Part shown: positions 34,912 to 42,111 of the stretch, one piece after another
Layout: each line of letters begins with the position of its first letter
Position numbering within the stretch: position 1 is the first letter of the stretch
NCBI GenBank assembly: GCA_002480085.1
Contig: DKPJ01000006.1
Coordinates: 251,451 to 315,450, forward strand
Reading direction: 5' to 3'
DNA from: Enterobacteriaceae bacterium UBA7338
GTDB lineage: Bacteria; Pseudomonadota; Gammaproteobacteria; Enterobacterales; Enterobacteriaceae
DNA: 64,000 bases
Translations under genes and position numbers: made by a program
The notes under the pieces: model-generated
Told to the model about the DNA's origin: nothing
The model's database searches: none
What the model saw: only the letters and a program-made list of their open reading frames with translations

Positions 34912-35775
34912 ATGATCCGCAGTATGACAGCCTACGCCCGGCGTGAAATCAAGGGTGAATGGGGCAGCGCAGTCTGGGAACTGCGCTCGGTTAACCAGCG
35001 CTATCTGGAGACCTGGTTCCGCCTGCCGGAGCAGTTCCGCAGCCTTGAACCGGTGGTACGCGAGCGTATCCGTACCCGTCTGACCCGCGGCAAAATCGAA
35101 TGTAACCTGCGCTTTGAGCCGGACGTCAGCGCACAGAGCGAGCTGATCCTGAATGAAAAGCTGGCTAAACAGCTGGTATCTGCGGCGAACTGGGTGAAAA
35201 TGCAGAGTGACGAGGGTGAAATCAACCCGGTTGATATTCTGCGCTGGCCAGGCGTAATGGCCGCTCAGGAGCAGGATCTGGACGCGATTGCCGCTGAGAT
35301 CCTCGCTGCGCTGGACGGCGCGCTGGATGACTTTATCGTCGCCCGTGAAACCGAAGGCCAGGCGCTGAAGAGCCTGATCGAGCAGCGTCTGGAAGGCGTT
35401 AGCCAAGAGGTGACGAAAGTACGCGCCCAGATGCCGGAAGTGCTGAAGTGGCAGCGCGAGCGCCTGGTTGCCAAGCTGGAAGATGCTCAGGTGCAGCTGG
35501 AGAACAACCGTCTTGAGCAGGAGCTAGTGCTGATGGCCCAGCGCATCGACGTGGCCGAAGAGCTGGACCGCCTCGACGCGCATGTCAAAGAGACCTACAA
35601 CATTCTGAAGAAGAAAGAGGCCGTGGGCCGCCGCCTGGACTTTATGATGCAGGAGTTCAACCGCGAGTCGAACACCCTGGCGTCGAAGTCTATCAATGCT
35701 GATATCACGACCTCGGCTATCGAGCTGAAGGTGCTGATTGAGCAGATGCGCGAGCAGATTCAGAATATTGAGTAA
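34912..35775 (+). CDS. yicC: YicC-family endoribonuclease
   Basis: A 287-aa protein of the YicC/YloC family, recently described as an endoribonuclease. N-terminal SMTAYARREIKGEWGSAVWELRSVNQRYLE; C-terminal DUF1732 part GRRLDFMMQEFNRESNTLASKS...ELKVLIEQMREQIQNIE. The last codons (CAG AAT ATT GAG TAA) form the left copy of a direct repeat, and a mobile element sits directly downstream. The reading frame has been regenerated, so the protein looks intact. Confidence 0.95.
   Translation: MIRSMTAYARREIKGEWGSAVWELRSVNQRYLETWFRLPEQFRSLEPVVRERIRTRLTRGKIECNLRFEPDVSAQSELILNEKLAKQLVSAANWVKMQSDEGEINPVDILRWPGVMAAQEQDLDAIAAEILAALDGALDDFIVARETEGQALKSLIEQRLEGVSQEVTKVRAQMPEVLKWQRERLVAKLEDAQVQLENNRLEQELVLMAQRIDVAEELDRLDAHVKETYNILKKKEAVGRRLDFMMQEFNRESNTLASKSINADITTSAIELKVLIEQMREQIQNIE
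35761..35773. repeat. attL-like direct repeat (end of yicC)
   Basis: CAGAATATTGAGT covers the last three sense codons of yicC, its GAG codon and the first stop base. Identical to 39776-39788. Confidence 0.82.
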
Positions 35776-35807
35776 ATTCTAACCCACTTTCATATAATGT
35801 CATGATC

Positions 35808-35840
35808 ACAGTAAAACCCGTAACTTACGAGTTTTACTGT
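35808..35840. repeat. Nested inverted repeat next to attL
   Basis: 10-bp arms ACAGTAAAAC (35808-35817) and GTTTTACTGT (35831-35840) enclose a second small palindrome, CGTAA-C-TTACG. There is no T run, so an intrinsic terminator is unlikely. Within the left end of an integrative element, a binding site for an integration or excision factor or for the int regulator is possible. Confidence 0.6.
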
Positions 35841-35884
35841 CTCATTAAGAATGATCACTTCCCGCAAAAACTCGCGCTTTTACT

Positions 35885-35932
35885 GTACCATCTGATGTAC
35901 CAATTATCCTTTGACCGCTATCAGTTTGGTAC
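35885..35932. promoter_or_regulatory. Putative integrase arm-type sites, left end
   Basis: GTACCA at 35885 and 35897 (start-to-start 12 bases), plus an inverted copy TGGTAC at 35927-35932. The same 12-base-spaced GTACCA pair occurs near the right end (39693 and 39705). Repeated short sites flanking the core repeats are typical of arm sites bound by the N-terminal domain of tyrosine integrases. Confidence 0.6.
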
Positions 35933-35943
35933 ATGCAGGCAGA

Positions 35944-36291
35944 ATGGGAAAGCTATCAGACATACAGATAAAAGCCTGGCTCAAGTCTCAGGAACGTTTT
36001 GAAGGACGCTCTGACGGAAATGGATTGTACCTGTGCTACCGCAAGGAGTTTTCAATACCCAAGTGGCGCTTTCGCTACAGCTACGGAGGCAAAGCGCGCG
36101 CTATGTGGATCGGTTCGTATGGGGATCTGGCCTTAGCGAAAGCGCGCGAACGGGCCAGAGAGCTATCGGCAAGAGTGGCTTTAAGCTATGACGTTGCCGG
36201 AGAGAAGCAGGAGCGGAAAGCCTCTACGCTTGCCAAAATCGAGAAAGAGAAGAATGCTCGTCGTGTTTCTGACCCTGCGCTTGAGTACTAA
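35944..36291 (+). pseudogene. Truncated P4-type tyrosine integrase (arm-binding domain only)
   Basis: Starts MGKLSDIQIKAWLKSQERFEG at ATG 35944 (an in-frame ATG at 35911 would add 11 residues). The 115 residues form the N-terminal Arm-DNA-binding domain (DUF4102 type) of P4-like integrases: SDGNGLYLCYRKEF, WRFRYSYGGKARAMWIGSYGDLALAKARERARELSARV. The frame stops (SDPALEY) where the core-binding domain should begin. No R...HxxR...Y catalytic domain is found in the following kilobase in any frame I could read. Position beside the left repeat, pointing inward, is classical for the element's integrase. Remnant or, less likely, a stand-alone DNA-binding regulator. Confidence 0.8.
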
Positions 36292-36539
36292 GAGAAACAA
36301 ATTGTTGGACGCTGGAAACACCCCGCTATAATCAATGCACCAATCTCGATTGTTCCTGTGCGTTTAAAACTAGCGAGAGCATTACGAAGGTGATTACCGC
36401 ACCGCCCCAGCTTGAAACCTGCGAGGCTCCTCTCCCACCGCCACCTCAGCGTCAGCCACAGACGCTGGTACGCTACGGAAGTGCCTTCCGACAATGAACC
36501 AAAATTTCACTCACTCCCTGCCATCCGGTGGAGATTTTT

Positions 36540-36701
36540 TTGAGCAAAACTAAAGATTTTTACACGGTGACGAGTATAAACAGTGATGCATGCAAGAGCT
36601 GCATGGATTTACATGCAAATAATGCGTGTCAGAAGCATGACTACGACCAGTACTGGCGTAGTCTGAGCTTGAAATGCACTTGCATGAAAAACGATATGTA
36701 A
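36540..36701 (+). CDS. Small cysteine-rich ORF (53 aa), unknown
   Basis: Possible gene with a TTG start at 36540 after GGTGGAG at 36529 (good distance). The protein begins MSKTKDFYTVTS and carries five Cys: a CKSC pair near residue 20, a single Cys near residue 31, and a CTC near the C-terminus, plus two His. This could bind zinc or form disulfides. Not recognised. It lies inside the yicC element between the integrase remnant and the convergent nuclease gene. It may be chance, but start signal and composition make it worth keeping. Confidence 0.35.
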   Translation: MSKTKDFYTVTSINSDACKSCMDLHANNACQKHDYDQYWRSLSLKCTCMKNDM

Positions 36702-36810
36702 AGCGGGCAGGCGTGGTGGGGATAGCATTGCGCGCCAGTACCAGTAAAGTATGTCATTCAGTGCAGAATAACACAGCCTTTTTAAGCTCAGTTATCCTGC
36801 ACTAATGCTA

Positions 36811-38247
36811 TTAGATTCTTTTACTGGCTGATGCCCTTTGATTAGCATCTATTAAAATTATTTTAGATGTTCGCTTATTAGTTTTTTTGAATTCTGTATT
36901 AATGATTTGCAAATCTCTGTATTTATTTCGCATAAATCCGACATCCATTATGACAAAAAAACCTCTATCTGTGTCGTCTGCTTTTTTATATATTTCAAGC
37001 TGTTTTTCGAAACCATGCACTAGCTGATTGTTAGTTGACAATTTAATCTCAACAACAACTTTAGCATCAAACCCCTGCGAGATTTTAAAGTCAACAGGCC
37101 CATTACCACCATCAGCTTCTGGACTGATGTCTAAATTATTTGCTTTACAATAAGAATAAGCGACTGCAAACAGTAACCTTTGCGCAGCTTTTTCCTTTCT
37201 GTTTTTTCCCTCCTCAGTCCACATTTCCTTCCATAACCCCTTATTCTCCACTAAATCTAAGAACTGATTGATAATCTCCTCAACTAAATTTTCAACATCA
37301 TCAATGTTGAGTTTTCTTTTGAATTTAGATAAATCGAATGGATGTTCCTTACTAAAAGAGGAAGATAATCTAGCCCAAAAAAGCTCTCCATTTTTATCGT
37401 TATCAAAATCATAAGGTTCTCTATCAATTTCTTTTATTAACTGAAGCAAATCTTCAAAATACTCTCGGTTCTCCAATGCCCTTTCTTTTGCTCTAGCTTT
37501 CTCTTTTCGGCTCATTGACGCAAGAAGGCTACCTAAATTCGCATTAATTCTGTCCCGCAGATCGACATTTTCTTTCATCGTGCTAATAGCACCACTCCAA
37601 TCTGTAGAAATAGGGAGATCACGAACTATATCTTTTGGCACTAGAATTAGAGGAGCATTAGTCAATGGATTGAGAATCGAAGTATAATCACTGCCTTTAA
37701 ATTTAAAATTTATGGTTTTTAGATTTAAGGTTTTATTTGCCTTCAGCGTGAAATCAAGAAGATGTTTAAATATTATATTTGTAGTCATATCACTTATTCT
37801 ATCAGCACCAATACCTTCCTCGAATAAAGACATAACCATAAAAAGATCAGGATCATCTATTTTTAATTTTATAATTTTCGATGCTGTAATCATTGAGGTA
37901 TTAACAAGTTCAGGCCCAAATCCTGAGCCTTTGCTGGAAGAACCATAGCCTAGACAAGTCCAACCGATCTCAGAAAAAGAAAATAATTTTTTAGCAGCTT
38001 TCCAAGCAGGATCATTTATTTCATCTGATGCTTTTAAAAGATTAATAATTTTCTCAAAAGTTTCATTATATGTTTTGAATGCATCCCTGCTCATTTCTTC
38101 ATGTTTACTATCAGATAATAACAGGGGATCTATAAACAGGAGTGTATCTGAGTCAAGTAAAACATCAACAACGTCTAACTGATCAAGAAGATCTTCTTTG
38201 ATACCAAAATGAGACGAGATTGTTGATATAGTCGTTAGCTTAGCCAT
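36811..38247 (-). CDS. Unknown protein with C-terminal PD-(D/E)XK nuclease motif; candidate defence effector
   Basis: A 478-aa cytoplasmic protein, not recognised by name. The N-terminal part (1-240) has conserved-looking blocks: LFIDPLLL at 37-44, a Gly/Ser-rich loop CLGYGSSSKGSGFGPEL at 98-114, and LFEEGIGADRISDMTTNII at 141-159. The middle (240-345) is helical and charged. The C-terminal 350-440 reads as a restriction-endonuclease fold: helix QRLLFAVAYSYC, GNGPVDF (Asp386), VVVEIKLS (Glu400, Lys402), then FEKQLEIYKKA (Gln416). That is the D...ExK...Q arrangement of Mrr/PD-(D/E)XK nucleases. It is the second gene of a two-gene operon, 58 bases after the zinc-motif gene, and AT-rich. Nuclease activity is inferred from the motif only. 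Confidence 0.72.
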   Translation of the reverse strand: MAKLTTISTISSHFGIKEDLLDQLDVVDVLLDSDTLLFIDPLLLSDSKHEEMSRDAFKTYNETFEKIINLLKASDEINDPAWKAAKKLFSFSEIGWTCLGYGSSSKGSGFGPELVNTSMITASKIIKLKIDDPDLFMVMSLFEEGIGADRISDMTTNIIFKHLLDFTLKANKTLNLKTINFKFKGSDYTSILNPLTNAPLILVPKDIVRDLPISTDWSGAISTMKENVDLRDRINANLGSLLASMSRKEKARAKERALENREYFEDLLQLIKEIDREPYDFDNDKNGELFWARLSSSFSKEHPFDLSKFKRKLNIDDVENLVEEIINQFLDLVENKGLWKEMWTEEGKNRKEKAAQRLLFAVAYSYCKANNLDISPEADGGNGPVDFKISQGFDAKVVVEIKLSTNNQLVHGFEKQLEIYKKADDTDRGFFVIMDVGFMRNKYRDLQIINTEFKKTNKRTSKIILIDANQRASASKRI

Positions 38248-38305
38248 ATTATTTCTCTTTTAATTTTCAACATAGAATCATATGGAAATTAGATTTAAGT
38301 AACAT

Positions 38306-39256
38306 TCATTTTCTTTTAGGCATAGGGCTATCCTTATTAACATCAACCATGTCAAGATTATATAAAGCGAAATTTACGCATTCTTTTGAGGTTGTTGCCA
38401 ACTTTTTTAATTTTGGCGTACCATATATAAAGACGAAGCCTGTAGGTTTGCTCATAGAGGAAATAGAGGCAATTCTCTTTATTATTAATTTTTTAATAGG
38501 GTATTTTTCAATCAGATTATCGCTTATGAAAAATGAAACGGGTAAAATAACTCCCTCCTTATTCTTAAATTTTTTTTTGAATTTTACCTTATATCCATTA
38601 TCGCACCTGTCAATATAAGCCCAGCCATAATAAATTAAGCTATCCTCAGGCAAATTTTCTAAGTTTTGTTCCCATACCAACTTGAAAAAAGAGGCATACG
38701 GAACACTTTTACCGCTTATATTTATAAGCCTACTTTCAATTGACTTATCAGAAAAATACCTTATGTATCGGCTAACAATTGTCCTAACAGAATATACACT
38801 ACTAATAAATCCATTTTGCCTCAACGTATAGGTAAGGTTTTTACTTTTATAATTTATTTTCTTTTTAAGATCTTCCTCATCAACATTAGCATTCTTATCT
38901 CTAATTTCATAATATGAGGAAGGCCTTATAAGAATAAAAGAATCAACTACAGAAAGCTCAACCGATTTCTTTTCACCTGAACTCTCTTCAGAAGCCATCT
39001 CCAATATTTTCAATGGTATCTTATTAAAAATTTCACATTGTTCACCATGCTTTCCATAAATTCTGAAATGTGGCACCACTCTCATATTTTGAGTTTCTTC
39101 ATCAATATTTGCGCACGTTACTTGTGCTTGGCAACTATCACCTGGGCAAATAAATGCTTTTTTGTTAGTGATTAGGCCGGACCAGTAAAATTCGTAAGCT
39201 TTGTCTGCATCGATAAAATCTTCAATTTCTAACGAATAGGCAACATCTAAAGGCAT
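38306..39256 (-). CDS. Unknown protein with N-terminal zinc-site motif; partner of the nuclease gene
   Basis: A 316-aa protein, not recognised. Residues 37-74 contain C-x4-C, then PHFR (His63), then H-x3-C (His70, Cys74). This pattern resembles the treble-clef/CoiA-like zinc site seen at the start of several nuclease-associated proteins. The rest is Lys/Ile-rich and basic, with YYGWAYIDRCDNGYKVKFKKKF (about 215-236), possibly a small beta-barrel or nucleic-acid-binding part. No membrane segment is seen. It is the first gene of the operon and its start ATG 39256 is preceded by an AT-rich region. It may sense or bind nucleic acid for the downstream nuclease; that is inference from context. Confidence 0.65.
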   Translation of the reverse strand: MPLDVAYSLEIEDFIDADKAYEFYWSGLITNKKAFICPGDSCQAQVTCANIDEETQNMRVVPHFRIYGKHGEQCEIFNKIPLKILEMASEESSGEKKSVELSVVDSFILIRPSSYYEIRDKNANVDEEDLKKKINYKSKNLTYTLRQNGFISSVYSVRTIVSRYIRYFSDKSIESRLINISGKSVPYASFFKLVWEQNLENLPEDSLIYYGWAYIDRCDNGYKVKFKKKFKNKEGVILPVSFFISDNLIEKYPIKKLIIKRIASISSMSKPTGFVFIYGTPKLKKLATTSKECVNFALYNLDMVDVNKDSPMPKRK

Positions 39257-39692
39257 GGCAACCCCTTAAACCTCATGATGATAATAATAAACATATTTAT
39301 ACTGCTTAAATCGTCAACGATCAAACATTAATAACCTTAAAACGCACACAATGAAATTAATAAAATTTCATACGAAATTAAATATCGAATAATTATAAAT
39401 TTTCAAAATAAAAGACCATTAATGAAAATGAAATCAAACATAAGTAATTTTTATTTCTAAATTTTGTAATTAAATACCGATTCCAGAGACGACTAGTGAG
39501 AGGCATCCCCAACTCAAATAAAAGCCTTAATTATCAATTAATTACAAAAATGATACTGTAATTAAAGATCCTAGCCCTGAGCCATAATCAGAAAATCTTG
39601 AAGTTTTTTGAAAAAATCTTGCATATTGGAAAAACCTCTTTTGTCAACATCGTAGTCAAAATGGCCAAATTTAAGCATTATTGAAACTTCAC

Positions 39693-39710
39693 GTACCAAA
39701 AACTGTACCA
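39693..39710. promoter_or_regulatory. Putative integrase arm-type sites, right end
   Basis: GTACCA at 39693-39698 and 39705-39710, start-to-start 12 bases, the same arrangement as at 35885/35897 on the left. They lie 66 bases inside the right direct repeat. Confidence 0.6.
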
Positions 39711-39775
39711 AAAAGAATAAATGGGATATAAAACCATAAAAATCAATATGATAAGATTGCACAGATGCTCTGATC

Positions 39776-39788
39776 CAGAATATTGAGT
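39776..39788. repeat. attR-like direct repeat
   Basis: CAGAATATTGAGT, identical to 35761-35773. Read in the yicC frame it gives ATC CAG AAT ATT GAG TGA (IQNIE-stop), so this is probably the original 3' end of yicC, displaced 4 kb from the rest of the gene. Confidence 0.82.
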
Positions 39789-39823
39789 GATGCTTAACGC
39801 GAGTTCTCTTTGTTCTGCTTAAA

Positions 39824-39860
39824 CAAAAAGGCCATTGTAAATAATGGCCTTTTTGTTTTT
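39824..39860 (+). terminator. Strong terminator, probably the original yicC terminator
   Basis: A 13-bp stem CAAAAAGGCCATT (39824-39836) / AATGGCCTTTTTG (39843-39855) with loop GTAAAT and a T run to 39861. It lies 36 bases after the right copy of the yicC end, the distance expected of a yicC terminator before the element inserted. It now insulates the DUF3289 locus from the element. Confidence 0.85.
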
Positions 39861-40150
39861 TGTCGCAGTACTGAAATAGTTGTTGAATTTATTTATTAGG
39901 TAAATATGTAACTGATAAAGGTAATTAATCAGCCTCTACAATAACGGCTCTTGTTACGTTCTTCATTAATAAGAAAGATGCACTATGCTATTTCAGCGCC
40001 ACATTAAGAAAAAAACCGCACTAATAATTCATATTTAAAATAATGCTTAGGGTAAGCTGCCGGGAATGCATTGCTTATCCAACACCACTTTCTACTTGTT
40101 AATCATGTGTTATTTACATACAGTGATACCAGTACAAGGAAGTTAACATT

Positions 40151-40996
40151 ATGACTGCACTTCAATTCCCGTGTACCATATTCAAAACTCAGAAATGGAT
40201 GGATGACTACGGGGCCAGAGACATGCGCTATGGTGACTTAACCGAAGCACAACTCATAAAACACTACCATCTGGAAAATGTGTCCACCCGCGTCAATCCT
40301 TATACATTGACCAAGGTTATACCTTTCAGCCAGTCTCAGCTGATGCCATATGGTTATCGAGGCGATACGGCTAAAATGACCACGCAGCAGTGTGCCAGAA
40401 TTTTATTTGATGAGTTCCGCCACCTTTCCCGCATGTTTGCCCTGTTTAGCCCTTACCGACATCTGATCGATAAAATGATCACGCACATGCAATATGGCAA
40501 CGGTGCGCCTTTCCGTGATATGTTGCTGGACAGGGCGTTGAGGGAGAATATTCTTAATGATAGTTCACAATACAATAGTACTCGATTGTCACTTAAAAAA
40601 ACTCTTTTTGATAAAATAGATTGGAGGAGAAGGATCTTTCCAGAAAGTCAGAAATATCAACTATATAATGCTATTAGCTCCGGCATACTCCCTAAATTTG
40701 ACAGATTCCTAGATAATTTTAATGGCATGGGCATTACTGTTCATGACACATGGGCAACGCAGATCACAATTAAATCACTTCACATTGATAAGGATTACTA
40801 TCAAGCGGTGGTACATTACAAAGTGCAGGATCACTTTGGATTAGATGACGATGACATTATGAAAAATAAATTCAGCCAATTTCGATTTTTCCGTATCTGG
40901 TTTATACTTCAACGATACAATTTATTCGGATTCAAGCCTTTTATAACTAATATAGAAACTGACATTGAAATTATTGGAGGGGCGAATGAACTTTAA
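40151..40996 (+). CDS. DUF3289 (YPO3983-family) protein, probable secreted antibacterial effector
   Basis: A 281-aa protein of the DUF3289 family. N-terminal KTQKWMDDYGARDMRYGDLTEAQL; middle CARILFDEFRHLSRMFALFSPYRHLIDKMITHMQ (about 81-114); the most conserved block at 190-275 contains HDTWAT (198-203), DHFGLD (227-232) and FRIWFILQRYNLFGFKPF. There is no signal peptide, and no VgrG or PAAR domain. In other enterobacteria such proteins are found at type VI secretion loci, as I recall. The family's biochemical activity is not known to me. A good AAGGAAG ribosome site is present. The 3' end overlaps the first DUF943 gene by 11 bases, as toxin and immunity genes often do. Confidence 0.75.
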   Translation: MTALQFPCTIFKTQKWMDDYGARDMRYGDLTEAQLIKHYHLENVSTRVNPYTLTKVIPFSQSQLMPYGYRGDTAKMTTQQCARILFDEFRHLSRMFALFSPYRHLIDKMITHMQYGNGAPFRDMLLDRALRENILNDSSQYNSTRLSLKKTLFDKIDWRRRIFPESQKYQLYNAISSGILPKFDRFLDNFNGMGITVHDTWATQITIKSLHIDKDYYQAVVHYKVQDHFGLDDDDIMKNKFSQFRFFRIWFILQRYNLFGFKPFITNIETDIEIIGGANEL

Positions 40997-41459
40997 GAAT
41001 AAAAAAAATACTTACATTTTATCATCCCTAACCTGCATAATGCTGGGCTATCTTTTCTGGTTATTATTACGGCCAGTAAAAATCGTTGATGTTCATAAAG
41101 ATGGCGATATTAGCCATATTCTAGTGAAAAGTTTTCCTCTTACAGATGAAGGAAAGATAAATTGGTGGCTAGAAAATGAAAAAACAATAAAGTTTCATTA
41201 TAACGTTCCCCAATCTGAATCACATAAGAGTTTCACAATCATTTTTTGGGATTTTGGAAATGGTTACAAAGAAAAAGGTGATGAAAGCAAAGATGATAGA
41301 TTTTGTTTTTCTGATCTTTTGCCTCCCAAAAACTGTATTGATAAAAGCAAATTATTCTATATAAGCTCTGGTAAGGACACAGGGATATCGTTTGTTACTG
41401 ACCACGCAATATATAGAATAAAAAAAGATGGTGAATTAGTAAAAATGAACCCTAATTAA
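40986..41459 (+). CDS. DUF943 family membrane protein, copy 1 (probable immunity)
   Basis: 157 aa from ATG 40986, after a perfect GGAGGGG ribosome site that lies within the end of the DUF3289 gene; this start decides over the longer frame at 40965. One N-terminal membrane segment (about 9-28), the rest predicted periplasmic. Family block VHKDGDISHILVKSFPLTDEGKINWW, then FWDFGNGYKEKG and two Cys at 107 and 117 (C-x9-C, RFCF...KNCIDK), possibly a disulfide. Coupled translation with the upstream gene supports an effector-immunity pair. DUF943 function is otherwise unknown. Confidence 0.72.
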   Translation: MNFKNKKNTYILSSLTCIMLGYLFWLLLRPVKIVDVHKDGDISHILVKSFPLTDEGKINWWLENEKTIKFHYNVPQSESHKSFTIIFWDFGNGYKEKGDESKDDRFCFSDLLPPKNCIDKSKLFYISSGKDTGISFVTDHAIYRIKKDGELVKMNPN

Positions 41460-41503
41460 AAATTAAAAATAAAAGAGGCCAGTACAAACTTATAGAGATT
41501 ATT

Positions 41504-41983
41504 ATGAAAACAAATTTAAAAGCTACTTTAATTGTGCTTTCATTATTTTTTCTCACTTCGGCAAGCTATGTTTCTTGGTTAGACTCAACTCCAGTAAAAA
41601 TCATAGCCGTTCACCAAGAAGAAAATTTTAGTGAAGTTCTAGTAAGATACTTCCCAATAACAGATACGGGAAAAATCAAATGGTGGGCTAAGAATAAAGA
41701 ACTATTAAAAAATAAATACACCATTCCTAGTCCGGGATCGAATGGCAATTTCTACATAAATTTTTGGGATTTTGGCGAAGGTTATAAAGAGCAAGGTAAA
41801 TATGACCGCCGATGCTTTGCTGACATGATGCCACTTAAAAACTGCATAGATAAAAATGCGGTTTTTTCTGTCGAGAATGGTAGAGACGGTTCGATATTAT
41901 TTACAGTTTATGATGGGACATATCACATGGAAAGTGGAGGTGAAGTAAAAAAATTAAAGACTAATCAAATTAATCTTTTTTGA
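41504..41983 (+). CDS. DUF943 family membrane protein, copy 2
   Basis: 159 aa, ATG 41504. Membrane segment about residues 7-25, periplasmic part with VHQEENFSEVLVRYFPITDTGKIKWW, FWDFGEGYKEQGKYDRRCF and the C-x9-C pair (Cys104, Cys114). Same fold as the other copies but diverged in the last 40 residues, where immunity specificity could lie. 44 bases after copy 1, same strand. Confidence 0.7.
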   Translation: MKTNLKATLIVLSLFFLTSASYVSWLDSTPVKIIAVHQEENFSEVLVRYFPITDTGKIKWWAKNKELLKNKYTIPSPGSNGNFYINFWDFGEGYKEQGKYDRRCFADMMPLKNCIDKNAVFSVENGRDGSILFTVYDGTYHMESGGEVKKLKTNQINLF

Positions 41984-42111
41984 TATTACAGGCCCACTAC
42001 TCATGGTATTTAATTATGCACCAAGAGACTTTCTCTGAGCAACTATTTACTTTAGCAAAGCTTGTTCTTTTTTGAAAATAGGATTAAACATAACAATGAT
42101 GGAAATCATCA

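Larger units (their letters stand above)
35761..39788. mobile_element. 4.0-kb integrative element at the 3' end of yicC (att-flanked, integrase truncated)
   Basis: Bounded by direct repeats of CAGAATATTGAGT (35761-35773 and 39776-39788). Allowing two mismatches, the repeat extends to GATyCAGAATATTGAGTrA. Both copies encode the final codons of YicC and a stop, which is the mark of a tyrosine-recombinase element integrating in a gene end. Inside: an integrase remnant next to the left repeat, paired GTACCA sites near both ends, a small Cys-rich ORF, and a leftward two-gene operon with a nuclease motif. The interior is AT-rich compared with the flanks. The element is probably fixed because the integrase lacks its catalytic domain. 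Confidence 0.82.
39257..40150. other. 894-bp AT-rich intergenic region across the right end of the element
   Basis: 39257-39560 is very AT-rich and should hold the promoter of the leftward two-gene operon. 39571-39762 has a weak 63-codon leftward frame that I do not accept. Paired GTACCA sites lie at 39693 and 39705, the right direct repeat at 39776-39788, and a strong terminator at 39824-39860. From 39861 to 40150 there is AT-rich sequence with no convincing gene; it precedes the DUF3289 gene and ends in an AAGGAAG ribosome site. Confidence 0.6.

Noticed and set aside
35808..35840. Replacement terminator for yicC
   Set aside because: The hairpin is strong but is followed by TCTCATTAAG, not a T run; kept only as an inverted repeat.
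36288..36494. 68-codon leftward frame behind the integrase remnant
   Set aside because: Low-quality composition, no start signal, and it overlaps the end of the integrase fragment; probably decayed element sequence.
39571..39762. 63-codon leftward frame near the right end of the yicC element
   Set aside because: No good ribosome site, lies across the GTACCA arm sites, and the sequence shows no recognisable protein pattern; an internal ATG (MLKFGHFDYDVDKRGF) looked slightly more protein-like, but not enough to call.
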